Shown here: piece after piece, positions 12,637-24,117 of the stretch | Layout: each line of letters opens with the position of its first letter | Position numbering within the stretch: the stretch's first letter is position 1 | Source: Adenophora triphylla var. japonica | Lineage: Eukaryota > Streptophyta > Magnoliopsida > Asterales > Campanulaceae | Direction: 5' to 3' | Assembly (NCBI GenBank): GCA_022495995.1 | Contig: JAFEMH010007472.1 | Location: 1 to 64,000 of the forward strand | Length of the DNA: 64,000 nucleotides | Program-made: the position numbers and the translations under genes | Notes under the pieces: model-generated | Told to the model about the DNA's origin: nothing | Databases searched by the model: none | Seen by the model: the letters and a program-made list of their open reading frames with translations, nothing else

Positions 12637-13625
12637 TGTAGACACCCCATTCGAACACATCGAACATACTTATACCACTCTAAGTCTCGCTTTGAGTCAA
12701 GAAGTAGAAATCCACCATTTCGTCATGTTTCGTTAAGTTTTGACTAACTACCGTTAGTTTGGGACTAAACCGCATACGAGATAACGAAGAAAGGACAAAA
12801 CTGTCCACAGAGCAATATCTCGCCGCGAGATGGCGTGTCTCGCGCGAGATATCCCCCTCTGCAGATTGCAGGACTACGCTCCCTCGTCGATTTCAACCTC
12901 TTTTCGAGATAAAACTTTATCTCTCCGGCCAACCAACGGGAGAGGAGGTCTAGAACCATCTCGATAGGGTTTTAACTTTCCACTTCTTCATATCCAAACT
13001 CTATAAATACTGTGACTTCCAAGGTTCAGAGGTCGAAGAATTTTCACAACACACACATTTTGTTGGTTTCTCTCCTTGAAAGAATCCTACAAAATCACCC
13101 TAAAAACTCACCTCATAGTTTGTTTGTCAACCTTGTTGATAAACAAGCATCAATCTCCAAACCAAGGACCGAGACGAAGCTCTGTCCGTGTGAAGGGTCG
13201 ACTCTAAACTTGAGTCGAAACTCTGCCCAAATCACCTCACGCAAGGTAATCCCTAAACTTCCTTCTAATTGATTGTTAGAGTGGTATAAGTCCATAGAAT
13301 CTAGGATCGGCCTAGAGCCTCTCCAAATCATGGAGACGGTCTCGAAGCAATCGATTCTACATTCCGTTTGACCTCGTCAAATGGACCTTTATTTGTAGTA
13401 TTTAGATTCGTTTTTTACTTCTTCTTTTAAAAACCTCTCTTTTCTTTAGCAAGACCGATCTCCAGATTGGGTGAAATGGATGCCTTCTAAACCTACCCAT
13501 TTCATAACCTAAGCCCCGAACTCAAATCTCTTTCAAATGGTTTTTCTATGTTTCCAATCAAATAATATAGGTGGCGACTCATAAAAAAATAAAAGGAATA
13601 AGAATTTCTTTCTCACAACGCTACA
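12637..13625 (+). repeat. 3' LTR of the Tat element (989 bp)
   Basis: It begins TGTAGACACC directly after the purine tract and ends CTACA, giving a 5-bp terminal inverted repeat TGTAG/CTACA. It contains a TATA box (TATAAATAC, 13002-13010), two palindromes upstream of it, and near the end a GGTGGCGACTC motif shared with other Tat LTR ends here. The 5' partner is outside the window, so the borders rest on structure. Confidence 0.78.
12817..12850 (+). promoter_or_regulatory. Paired TCTCG palindromes in the LTR U3
   Basis: ATCTCGCCGCGAGAT (12817-12831) and GTCTCGCGCGAGAT (12837-12850) lie about 150-185 bp upstream of the TATA box at 13002. Order and orientation match the pairs in front of both antisense genes. 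AGGACAAAACTGTCC lies just upstream (about 12791-12805), again a near palindrome. Confidence 0.5.
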
Positions 13626-14527
13626 AAAATCGAAAAAAAGAGGAGAAATATATTGTATGGCGTGACGCACGTTTTATGTGAGGGGTTGGACCCCTATTTA
13701 TACCTTTAAGGTGGAATATCCTCCAAGAATATGAGATCCTAAGATGAGTTCTACTAGGAAATTGAATCATTGTCGTACAAGTTTTTTTTTTTTTAAAGAG
13801 TAGGATTATATGAACGATTTTGTATTTGTGTAAGAAAAATATTCCTTATAATTAGGAGATAAAAAATGATTAAAACATATAATAAGAAGTAAAATAGGAG
13901 CGAAAATGTATATTCCGTTCACTAGTATTTATATTTGAGGCACGATACGGTAATTATATGAAAATGGAAATAAGTGAAATAAAAGAAAATTGCAAGGTAA
14001 CGATTTGAGACACTCCCTTATCATAAGAAGTAGTTATCCCTTGTAAAAAAAAATACTCTGCTAATTAAAACCTAACAATCATTTATTAGTGTATTAATGT
14101 TGCACAAATTAAATTTTTAAATGTCACTTTTGTAATTATTTTATAATAGATTATGTCATTTATTATTTAAAAGATCCAATTAAAAAAACAATACGCATCT
14201 CATGCGTTATGAATAAGGCCAAGCATACACAATTCATGCCAATTCAAATGTGAAAGGGGAAAATTATTGGTCTATCTTATTCTTGTGTTTATATTGCTTA
14301 ATTATTATAGAATAATGGTCTAATCTATATTTGATCCCAACTAAAGATAAGTCAAAGCAAATAAATAAAATACCAAATCAAGACAAATAATGCCACCACA
14401 ATCATAGGTTCATAATCATTTAAGAAGTCAAAACCCTACCCCTCTTTCAGACATTCCCCTCCCCTACCACATTACAAATTCCTTACCCACCCCCTTCTCC
14501 CTAATGCATCACTCAACAAAGCTCTAA

Positions 14528-14530
<3 letters not shown>
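13626..14530. other. AT-rich intergenic region upstream of SAUR
   Basis: It has no ORF of note and no recognisable element. It is AT-rich and contains the presumed promoter of the SAUR gene. I could not assign a TATA box or auxin response element with confidence. Confidence 0.5.

Positions 14531-14532
<2 letters not shown>

Positions 14533-14568
<36 letters not shown>
14533..14568 (+). repeat. (CT)18 microsatellite in the presumed SAUR 5' UTR
   Basis: A perfect CT run ends six bases before the SAUR ATG. CT-rich 5' leaders are frequent in plant genes, so it is likely transcribed. Confidence 0.9.
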
Positions 14569-14572
<4 letters not shown>

Positions 14573-14574
14573 AT

Positions 14575-14961
14575 ATGTTAGGGAAAAAGATAGGTTCAGT
14601 CAAGAAACTAGCCAAGAAAGTTAAGCTTAGAGGCAATGGAGATCGCGGGCAATCGCATTACCAATGCTTGCTAAGGGATGATGATCAACAAGATGGGTCT
14701 CAATCCGGTTCCACTACACCAACTGGATTTGTCGCCCTATACGTAGGAGAGGAGAGACAACGATTCGTGGTCCCCATGGGGTTCCTCTCTCACCCTCTAT
14801 TCAAGATCCTATTAGAGAAAGCTTCGGACGAGTTCGGGTTCAAGCAGAAGGATGGTCTTGCGGTTCCATGTAGTGTCAATGCTTTCCAAGAAGTTGTAAG
14901 TGCTGTGGAATGTTGTAATGGAAAGTTTGATTTTGGAAATTTAGTTCATGAGTTTATCTAG
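14575..14961 (+). CDS. SAUR-family auxin-responsive protein
   Basis: This is a 128-residue single-exon gene, as usual for SAURs. The N-terminus is basic (MLGKKIGSVKKLAKKVK), followed by an acidic, polar linker. The SAUR core runs from about residue 48: TGFVALYVGEERQRFVVP, then FLSHPLFKILLEKASDEFGF and GLAVPCSVNAFQEVVSAVE. All conserved landmarks are present without frameshift. SAURs are short-lived early auxin-response proteins; many inhibit PP2C.D phosphatases, activate plasma-membrane H+-ATPases and promote cell expansion. The start is the first ATG after the CT tract. This is the one intact host gene here. I cannot assign a specific SAUR number. Confidence 0.93.
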   Translation: MLGKKIGSVKKLAKKVKLRGNGDRGQSHYQCLLRDDDQQDGSQSGSTTPTGFVALYVGEERQRFVVPMGFLSHPLFKILLEKASDEFGFKQKDGLAVPCSVNAFQEVVSAVECCNGKFDFGNLVHEFI

Positions 14962-15179
14962 ATAAATAATTGAAGTACTAGAAAAGAGAAGTTGTGCTTT
15001 GGCAACTCTATTTATTAGTCATATTGTATAGGTTTTTAATAATCTCTTAGTATGGGATTATGAAAAATTCCATGTAGTGAGTGGATCATGCAATACGCAT
15101 ACATAGTGTTTCAAGTGTTTCAAGGAGATGGGTGGTGCTAAGTTTTGATCAAATGAAATGGGGTTGTTAGATTTTTTTT

Positions 15180-15225
<46 letters not shown>

Positions 15226-15545
15226 TACATCTGTCCTAATATAATTTTTCGGGGGTCCCATGTACTGGTTACTAACTCAAAATAGTTAATGAGACCCATT
15301 TGTCACATACTTATACTCAGAATAAAAACTTCTTACCCCACTTTTTCTCTCCTAGTTTACTTTTTATAGTCACAATATTTATATTTTCCTGAATATTTGG
15401 GCATTCACATTTGATAACCTTTATATTGGGACGGGGAATATTGACTTCCCTAATTCAAATACAATTGGTAAGTTTGGTAATCGGATTTTATAACTTTTTT
15501 ATCAAAGATTTATATTCCTATTTGAAAAAGGACATTGTTAAATAT
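14962..15545. other. SAUR 3' flank with a (TA)n microsatellite
   Basis: AT-rich sequence without genes. A perfect TA run of about 39 bp lies at 15183-15221. No clear polyadenylation signal can be singled out. Confidence 0.6.
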
Positions 15546-17151
15546 TGAATGTACGCTCGCCAAAAAATAATAATAATTTTAGGAGTCGCCACGCCGTTTT
15601 AAAGGAAACATTAAAAACCTTTTGAAAAGAGAAATTGGGTTCGGGGGTCAGGTTACGTGTTGGGAAGATCTTGAGAGTTCACCCAACACACCTCGTCCGC
15701 AGACGAGTCTTTCTATGTTCAACATTTAAAACATTCGTAAGTGTTTGCAAATTGTGTATGACAAGATATGTGATAAAATGCACATTAATGCTTCGTTTTA
15801 TTGCTCAACAAGGGGAATTACAACTTGTGAACTATTTACCATGGGAGGCCACATCCCAATTACAACGAGGAGAACAAATTACAATTGGAAAGTGACTTCT
15901 GCAGAATGGCAATTGGTGTCGCATGACACAGGATCTGCTTTGCAGGTTATGTCGCATGACACAAATTGTCATATGCAGAAGCCTTACAAATCTAAGCACA
16001 GAATTAACAGAGATCCACCCAATCACTTCAAATGAGTGTGGATATTGAAGATCCACACTATATTTTGAGTGACAAGAGAATTAGATGAACAAATTACAAT
16101 TGAAATGACAGTCTCTGCATAGGGCTAGTTATATCGCACTACACAGGATTGATGAGGTCAATTGTGTCGCGTGACATAACGTGACCTTCTGCAGAGACTT
16201 TACAATTCGAATTCAGATTCAACAGAAAACCAAACAGATCCAATTATTACACCAAATCAATTCAGAATAGCACGAATCCACAACAGATTGACCAAGGGGG
16301 TGTGGATATGGGGAGATCCACGCTCCCTCGGCAAACAAGTTACAAATCCAATGAAATCACATCATGAACATGAGATTAAACTAAGCAAATGACTTAAATA
16401 GAGAGATGGCGATTGCCACTTGATAATCAGAAGCGGATGGAGCTTGATTATCAAGTGGAGGAATGGAAATTGCAATGAAACAAGTAAAGTAACAAGTATG
16501 AGAGGGAGATGGAGGGAATTCGTTACCCTTGTAGTGTCCACAACCTCTACACCAATTTAGGTGTAGAGACCTTCGATTCAACTAATGGAATGGGGATCCA
16601 AACACAGATGGAGTGCTGGATTGATAGTTCTAAGGTGGATGTGAAGTATGGAAGTAGATGGGTGGATTATGTATGAGGGAGGTTGAATTTGGAGGAATTG
16701 GTTGGTGTTATCTGTGTTTTGGGAGAGAGGAAGGTATTCTGGGCGTATTTTGGTAGAGTGACTTTAGGGAGTCGCAAAGGATCCTGAAATGAGAGGTGCA
16801 TGGCTCTATTTATAGCTGCAGATGATGGGCATATTGTGTCGTACGACCTCCTACAACCACTTTCCATGGCTCGAGTTGTCGCGTGACACAACATGTCACT
16901 AACCGTTTCTGGCGTCAAAACCTGGTTCTGGAACATTTCAGGTTAATACCCAAAAGGTCCAAACTGGTTTTATTCCTTGTAGGTCCTTTTGCATGAGAAA
17001 AGTACTTAAAAGTACTTCCTTCGCAAGAAACTTATGAAATATTTCCGAAAGTCTCGAAATGGACCGAGAATTTACCAAAACGCCCCTAGTGCAATTTTAT
17101 CATATTAAAATGCACCTAAAAAGGGTAGCGAATTGGATTGGCGTACTTACA
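15546..17151 (-). repeat. Solo LTR of a Tat-type retrotransposon
   Basis: Read on -, it starts TGTAAGTACG and ends CGTACATTCA (imperfect inverted termini). It is flanked by a 5-bp direct repeat, AATAT, at 15541-15545 and 17152-17156. Near its - strand end it has GGCGTGGCGACTCC preceded by a segment alignable to the ends of the LTRs at 44947 and 56893 (CCCAACACGTAACCTGACCC beside CCCGGCACGTAACGTGACCT). A TATA box on - (TATAAATAG) lies at 16806-16814. No internal region is attached, so it is a solo LTR. Confidence 0.85.
15916..16888 (-). promoter_or_regulatory. Recurrent TGTCGCRTGACA palindromes in the solo LTR
   Basis: TGTCGCATGACA occurs at 15917-15928 and 15950-15961, and TGTCGCGTGACA at 16165-16176 and 16877-16888. 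Decayed versions lie near 16127 and at 16836-16846. Two sit just upstream of the - strand TATA box. Each is a near palindrome. Recurrence suggests binding sites, but function is inferred. Confidence 0.4.
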
Positions 17152-17156
17152 AATAT

Positions 17157-18639
17157 GTAAATATCTTTCAGTCAAGTAAATATATTGTGTTATATTTAGA
17201 ATAGAACTAATATTACTAATAAATCTATTTACTTGCAAGTGTCAATCTATTTTTCCTTTTATGAGTTGGATTGCATCAAATAAGTAAGAGTTTGAGTGAT
17301 TGAAAAACTTCTCAAAGCTTAATATAAATATAAGAACTCGGCACATTGAGAAGACACGCATTGAGAATTCATTGTATGAGAAAATCTTTTGTTTTTTAAG
17401 GATTCAAGATATTCTTTTAGGTTGTGAGTGAGGTTGTAACTTCCATTCGAACTCACATCTAGATTTCTTTCAAGTTCTTTGTTCTACTTGTGGTTAGAAT
17501 AGGCTATCATTGGGAAATGAAAATTGTTCTTGGTTTAGAAGTTGGTTAGAACTTGTTTTAGTATTTTAATCTTTTAGTTTCTTTTATTCTTGTTTTCTTC
17601 TTTAAAACAGATCTTTAATAGTGAAAACCTTTTTGTGCTTAAAGCCTTGTTTACTTGGACAAAACAGTTTAATTCTTTGTGTTCTTTTATTTTATTCCTC
17701 TACTTATTGGTGGATATGTGAACAGTTGTAACTCACATCTCTACTCACATCTGTGATCTTTTATGTTGAACTGATTTTCTAGCTACACTAAACTTTCATA
17801 TATATTGTTGAGAAAGTGTGCCTTAATCCTTGTTGAGGCAAATCTGGGGTAAAGGCTGGCCTTTGCGACCGCATGGGTTATGAAAGCAGGACAATTTGGA
17901 AGCCTATGTGACCCTTCTTAAGAGCTCAAATCGAAGCTTATATGGCATTATGCGGTTGCATAGCCTCAGCATGTTTTGAGCTTTGACGCATCTGGTAGGG
18001 TTTTTCTGAGATCTTAGTATTAGAAATATCCCATAGGAGCTGAATAACATCAATACATTTCCGACATCAAAGAGAGAAGTTATAATTTTTTCGTTGATTC
18101 AAGAGAAATTTCAACTAGGCTTTTTAGAGTTAATTCTGAGATAGACCGAGTCTATCAAATCTCTTCTGGTGATTTGAACGTTTTAATCATCCGGTGTTCA
18201 TTTGTGATCCAAAAAAACAGTCGAAATACATCTGAATTTGATATTTGGTATCAACAACTTCTGAAGACGAAAATCTGAAGCTACAATTCTGTGCAGAAGC
18301 TAGCTTCTCTTGTACAATTTGAGGATCCAACAATATGGTAGTCTGGTGTAGTTGGTTTTAGTGACCTAGAGATTCATACACGACTAGGTATTGTCTTGGA
18401 CAAAAATTTAGTTATATTTTAGAGTTGGACATCTATATTTTGGCTCCGTCTATAAGATTTGTTCTCCTTGTTTCCGTGAATGTAGTTAACAGACGTTAGT
18501 GAATCACGTATATATGTTTGTTTTTTATTTATGTTTACTGTTTGTTTATTTGCATTTTTTATGTCTGGTTATACATATATATGTGTGTGTGTGTATATAT
18601 ATATATAAATAATAATTTTGGTTAAATAAAAAAAAAACT
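17157..18639. other. Unassigned repeat-like noncoding sequence
   Basis: No protein domain is readable. A TATA-like AATATAAATATAAG lies near 17317, GTAACTCACATCT-type motifs recur around 17430 and 17727, and TTTGGTATCAACA at about 18244 resembles a copia primer-binding site. It could be a degenerate copia LTR on +, but the borders are not visible. A short TA/TG run lies at about 18571-18606. Confidence 0.3.
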
Positions 18640-19192
18640 GGATTTAGAAGCTATTGACTATTGAGTATAGGCTAAAAGTGATGTCTAGTATTTATAAGAG
18701 AAATATTTGTAATACACTTAAGAATCTTAATCTTGCTTGGAATACAATTGAGAATCCTAATCTAGCTTGGAATACAATAAATAATATTAACATTCCTAAA
18801 TCTATATAATAACTAAAAGTTGGGAAACGATCTATACAAAATACTCCCTCCGTCCCGGCCGAAGTGTCCGAAAAGGACAATTGCACGAGAATTAAGGAAA
18901 GTGATGTAAGAAAGAGAAAAGTTTAAATGTTGTGAGTATGAAAAATTAAATATGAGAGAGAATGAGTGGGAGGAATAGTTAGGAGAGAGAATATTGTGAG
19001 TGTAAAAGCAAATTAGGAGAGAGAATGAGTGGGTGGAATAGTGAAAAAACTTTTCTTTTTTGGGTATGAGACATTTTAAATGGGACGCCCAAAATAGAAA
19101 GTTGGGACACTTCGGCTGGGACGGAGGGAGTATGAAACTAAATTTCCTTGATTGTAGGACTAGATGAAGGAGAACTAGTAGGATACCTATCA
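18640..19192 (-). repeat. 3' LTR of the copia element, split by a MITE
   Basis: On - a purine-rich CTTGTAGGGGCG is followed by TGATAGGTATCC at 19192, a convincing PPT/LTR junction. The other border is uncertain; I place it near 18640. A complete Stowaway MITE lies inside. Confidence 0.5.
18844..19130. mobile_element. Stowaway-type MITE, 287 bp
   Basis: The termini CTCCCTCCGTCCCGGCCGAA and TTCGGCTGGGACGGAGGGAG form an inverted repeat extending through GAAGTGTCC. Both ends are flanked by TA (18842-18843 and 19131-19132), the Tc1/mariner target duplication. There is no coding capacity, as expected. Confidence 0.92.
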
Positions 19193-22100
19193 CGCCCCTA
19201 CAAGATGGACAATCCTTTCATGAGTCCAATCATGGAGATGAGATAAATAAATTGAGCACGAGAGAGTGGCTTAGTTAAGGCGTCTGGAAGTTGATCCTTA
19301 CCTGATATGTGTTGGACACGGTGAGTACCACGTTGGACATGTTCTCGAACAAAATGAAAAACAAGAGCAAGATGCTTCACACGAGAGTGAAAAACCGGGT
19401 TTTCTGAGTGGTGTGTATCTCCAAGATTGTCATAATAAATAACATGGGGAAAAGTTTGAGAAATGCCGAGCTCAAAGAGAAGATTACAGATCCAAAGTAC
19501 TTCGGCTGTTACAGCAACAATAGCACGGACCTCAGCTTCGGTTGAGGAACAAGCTATTGCTCGTTGTTTCTTATGGGACCAAGCAATAGGATTTCAACCA
19601 AGATATACTAAGAAATCGGTGGTTAATATAAAATCATCTTTGCCTCCCGCCCAATCCGCATCACAGAAAGCATGAAGATCGGAGGGAGTTTTGTGAAATA
19701 GTTGGGTTCCATATGAATGGTACAATGGAGGTACCTAAGTAGTCTCTTAAGAGCCGACCATTGGGATTCTTGGGGTAGTGGAGAAATTGTGCAAGTTTGT
19801 TTACTGAAAAGATGATGTTCGGCCTTGTAAGAGAAAGATGCTGAAGACTGCCAACTATGGCATGGAATTTTATAGGGTTGCAGATGAGCGCATGAGGGGT
19901 ACAGATTAGGCAGGGAAGGTAGCCATGGGTGTGGGTGAGGGTTTAGAGTATGTATCATGTTGTGGCGGGTGAGGAGGTCATTAATGTATTTGGATTGAGA
20001 AAAGAGAAGACCATAAGAGTTTGGTGTAACTTCAACACCCCAAAATAAAAATAAGAGAGTTATCCAAGATCTTTGTGTGATAATAAGGTGGCATAAAATG
20101 GCAATGAATGAGGTAATAAAGGAGTGGGACGGAATGGTGACAATGATGTCATCCACAAAAACAGGAAGTTAAATTTTGGTGGAGTTTTTGTTGTAGATAA
20201 ACAAGGATGGATCAGCAATGGAAGAGGTGATGCCTTAGGTTAAAAGGAAGTCATTGAATTTGGTGTACCAAGCACGAGGATCTTGTTTGAGGCCATAGAT
20301 TGCCTTGGAGAGACGACACACATGAGAGGGATAAGCGAGGTCGACAAAACCCGGTGGTTGGGACATGAAAACTTTTTTCTGGAGGTGGCCTTAAAGAAAG
20401 ACATTGTTGATATCAAGTTGGTGGAGAGACCAACCTTGATTGACGACTAAATAAAGTATGAGATGGATAGTGATGGGTTTCACAACAAGAATGAAAGTAT
20501 CCGAGTAATCAATATCGGGTCATTGATGAAACCCTTTTGCCATAAGTCGGGCTTTATACTTTTAGATGGAGTTATTAGGGTTATATTTAATGTAGAAGAC
20601 CCATTTATACCCTACGATGTTTGGGGATTCATCGGACGGAACAAGGGACCATACATTATTTCAAAGAAGGGCATTATACTCCTTACACATGGCAGGCCAA
20701 AGCGGAGAGGACATGACTTGTTTGGTGGAGGTGGGGAGGCTAGAATCAGAGGATAGAGTGGATAAATTGGCATATTTGGGATTGGATTTCACAATATTAT
20801 CGGTGAAGTGAGTGATGATGGTATGGATAAGGTGGGTGGTGGTGGAGGAGTGGGTTCGGATGTAGATGATTCAAAGGTGTTTGTGATCAGAGGAGGGGCT
20901 ATGGTGAGAGAAGGAGGGTTTGGTGTGGAAGGAAGATTAGGTGGGGAATGGCAATGGGGTTGGGTGGTGGTGTGTAAGAAGCTATGGGGTTAGTGATAGG
21001 AAATGAGATAGTGCACCATTGGGAGGAAGTGATAGGAGGAAAAGAGGTTCACGTAGCCGAGAGAGAAGGGTCGGAATTCAGTTTCGACAAACTAGTTGAG
21101 AGGTGTAAATGAGATTGGTTTTGGGGTCAAGGAAGTAGTAGGCCCTTTGAGAGGGTGAGTATCCAATCAATATGCATGGGGTGGATTTTGGAGTAATTTT
21201 GTGAGGTGCGTAGGGGCAACTCCAAGGATAACAAAGATAACCGAAACTATGAACTTTGGTATATATAGTTCGGTGAGGATTGAAAAAGGCGGAAATAAGG
21301 TTAGGCATTTTTAGAGGGTGGGAGTAGGCATGCGGTTTATGAGTTATGTGGCGGTGGTGAAGGTATGATTCCAGTATTTAAGAGGAAGGTTGGAATTGGT
21401 AAGGAGGGTGAGGTATGTGTCGATAATGACGTTTGACTAGCCTTTGTGTTCTAGAGTGTGGGGAGGGGAGGTGGGGTGAGAGTTGACGGATTGAAGTAGG
21501 GAAGGAGTGAGTTTGAGATACTTGCCACCATTGTCTGAGTAGACTTGAACAATAGGGCGAGCAAAGTATTTTTCAAAAATGGCTTTGAAGTGATTGAATG
21601 TGGAGAAGGTGTCTGATTTTTGTTTTAGTGGATAGAGCCATGTGAATTTGGTATAATAATCAACACAAATGACATAATATTTGAAGCAATCATATGAGAG
21701 AATGGAAAAAGTCCAAACATCAGAAAAAATAATTTCAAGTGGAGCATTGGGTGTAAGAGTATAGATAGAGAAAAGAGTATATGTAGAGAAAGGTAGCTTG
21801 TGACTTTTACTAATTTTTTATGATTTACAAAAACAAATACTGACTAGATGAAATTGATAAAGAAAAATGTCTACTTAAAACAGAAATAATATGCGGAGAC
21901 GAATGTCCAAGACGATGGTCCTAAGAATGAGTTGATGTGAGGGTGCCAAGATGAGCCTGTGTAGAGTAAGGATGCCAAACATAGACTGCACGATCAATGG
22001 TTCCATGAAGGAGGATCCATTTGTTCGATATAGTTTTGAAAATAAAGGAAGAAGAAGAGAACTCAATTGTAGCATTATTATCTTTGCAAAATTGAGATAT

Positions 22101-22560
22101 TGAAATAATATTGCGAAAGATGAGAGGGACATACAAAACAATATTAAAGAGAAGAGGAGGAGGAAGTAGGGAGAGAGAATTAATCTATGTGTGAGATAGG
22201 AAGGGATGATCAATCACTAGTGATAACATCTTCGTTACCATCATAAGGGTTATGAATAGCAAGGTTGGAGAGATCATTGATAAGATGATAGGTGACACCA
22301 ATGCCAATGATTCAAGATGTGGGAAGGGTAGGGTTGTTCTGTGGGGGTGTGAACTTGAGGTTGAGAGGTATTAGGAGGTTAACTGGTAGGGGGTGGATCT
22401 GATGGAAAGGTGACATTGGGGAAGTCACATTTGTATCACTATGCTCTATATACCATCTTAAAATTTAGAATTGGGCTAGAAGTAGAGAGAGGCCAAAGTG
22501 TGAGCATGGACTGGACTGAGTCGATAGTAGACTATATTGAAGGTATCACCTTAAAACCAA
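19193..22560 (-). pseudogene. Ty1/copia retrotransposon pol, decayed
   Basis: On - from high to low coordinates: a protease-like remnant with YHLINDLSN (about 22290); SKFCKDNNATIEF (about 22090) of the GAG-pre-integrase region; integrase core with VYSDNGGKYLKL and PHTLEHKG (about 21550-21450); integrase tail FGYLCYPW and KSTPCILIGYSPSQRAYYFL (about 21240-21110); RT with AICGLKQDPRAWYTKF (about 20300) and MDDIIVT (20156); RNase H end HFVREHVQRGTHRV and DQLPDALTKPL (about 19350-19250). Stops and frame changes occur throughout. The 5' part is cut at the CACTA terminus at 22573. Confidence 0.88.
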
Positions 22561-22572
22561 ATAGTGATAATA

Positions 22573-23640
22573 CACTACAAGAAAAAACAATTTTTGCGAT
22601 GGCCAAAAGCCGTCGCGTATCTACCAAAAGCCGTCGCAGAAAGCTAACAAGATTGGTTAGACAATCGCAATAGCCGTCGCGTAAAGCCTTGTCGCTAGAG
22701 CCGTCAATACGGGAATACGGGACGGGACGGGACGAAATTACATCGTCCCACGACGGGAGCGGGACGAAACGGGACGGGACCAAAACGGGACGGGACTAAA
22801 ATACTCCGTCCCATCCCGTCCCATTTGCGGGACGCGGGATCCCGCGGGACCCATACGGGACCCGTTGACTAGGAGAAATAAACGTTGACTAGGCGCCAAG
22901 AAGATTAAAAAAAGATTATAAACGACAAGAGGGAAATAATTGAGTTTCAGTACGGACAAAGCATGATCTATAATTCTATATTACACCAGAAGAGCATAAC
23001 ACAAAATACTTTGTGGCAACTTCATAGTCCCACTGCCTGATCCATGAGGAGGACAGTGTCTTTCAGTTGCAACATCATAGTCCCTATGCCCGTATCTAAA
23101 CTTACAGCAAATACTTTAAGTCTATACAATTAATCTAGAATCAAAGACAAATCACTAATCATTCTGCTCAACAAGAAGAAATATCAAGAACATGAAAACT
23201 GCAATCTATAACAATATGCAGACATTATATACCTCACCATGGTACATACCAAAAAATGTTGTTTTTCTGCTGGTTATTTATTTATTTTTTATTTTTTATG
23301 ATGGGTTTTCTTTAATCAACTTCTAGTCTCATTTGACTAAAAAGCAGAATGTAGCACGTTCAAGTGAGACCTAATACTTGTACGGGTCAATATGGGAAAA
23401 CGGGACGGGACGGGATAAAAATAAGTTGTCCCGTGACGGGAACGGGACGATACGGGACGGGACGAAAACGGGACGGGACTAAAATATTCCGTCCCATCCC
23501 GTCCCATTTGTATGGCGGGACGGGACGTCCCGACGGGACCGTCCCAACTTGACGGCTCTACTTGTCGCAGAAAGCTTAGGTGACGGAAAAGCAGACGCGC
23601 TAGACCAATAAATTTCGTGACTGCTTTTGCCATCGCGTAT
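22573..23640 (+). mobile_element. CACTA-like transposon terminus with GCCGTCGCG subterminal repeats
   Basis: It begins CACTACAAGAAAAA, the canonical En/Spm terminal motif. GCCGTCGCG-type repeats follow in the next 100 bp, and related sequence (GACGG, CATCGCG) continues after the nested hAT element at 23569-23640. I found no matching TTCTTGTAGTG end, so only one terminus is identified. Confidence 0.65.
22696..23560. mobile_element. Non-autonomous hAT element, 865 bp, nested in the CACTA terminus
   Basis: The inverted termini TAGAGCCGTCAA/TTGACGGCTCTA are flanked by an identical 8-bp duplication, CTTGTCGC, at 22688-22695 and 23561-23568, as expected for hAT. Subterminal regions on both sides are arrays of GGGACGGGAC motifs in opposite orientation. 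No transposase is encoded. Confidence 0.92.
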
Positions 23641-23873
23641 GGAGTTAAAATAATTTAATTTTTTTTATTTTAAATTAGAAATGCCATCACGTTAGCTTTT
23701 ATAACGAGATGGAAAATGCCGTCACATATTTGGTTAAATTAATTGTATTTTCATTTAAATTCAATATTCCCTTTTTTTGCCCTAATTAATATTTATTATT
23801 GCATAATAAAGATTTAAATAAAAATTTAATAGAATAACATGACAAATAATTAAATATTAAATTAATTATTGTT

Positions 23874-23953
<80 letters not shown>

Positions 23954-24046
23954 GAGTGAAGTGATTTAGCTCCTCATTTTCCCGCTCACATTTGAAACAT
24001 TCTGGAAACCAGCCCTTCCTTCACTTGGCGTACAAAACAAATGCTT

Positions 24047-24117
<71 letters not shown>

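Larger units (their letters stand above)
1..13625 (+). mobile_element. Decayed Tat-lineage Ty3/gypsy LTR retrotransposon, 5' end outside window
   Basis: The domain order read on + is gag, aspartic protease, reverse transcriptase, RNase H, a second (archaeal-type-like) RNase H, then integrase. It is followed by antisense genes, a minisatellite, a purine-rich tract and an LTR starting TGTAG and ending CTACA at 13625. A second RNase H and antisense genes between pol and the 3' LTR are known for the Tat/Ogre/Retand group. The coding part is full of stops and frameshifts, so the element is dead. The 5' LTR and target duplication lie outside the window and cannot be checked. Confidence 0.88.

Noticed and set aside
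13626..14530. Auxin response elements upstream of SAUR
   Set aside because: I could not identify a convincing TGTCTC/TGTCGG cluster at a fixed distance, so none is called.
20463..20993. Open frames on + in the copia region
   Set aside because: Shadows of the decayed copia RT/integrase coding on -.
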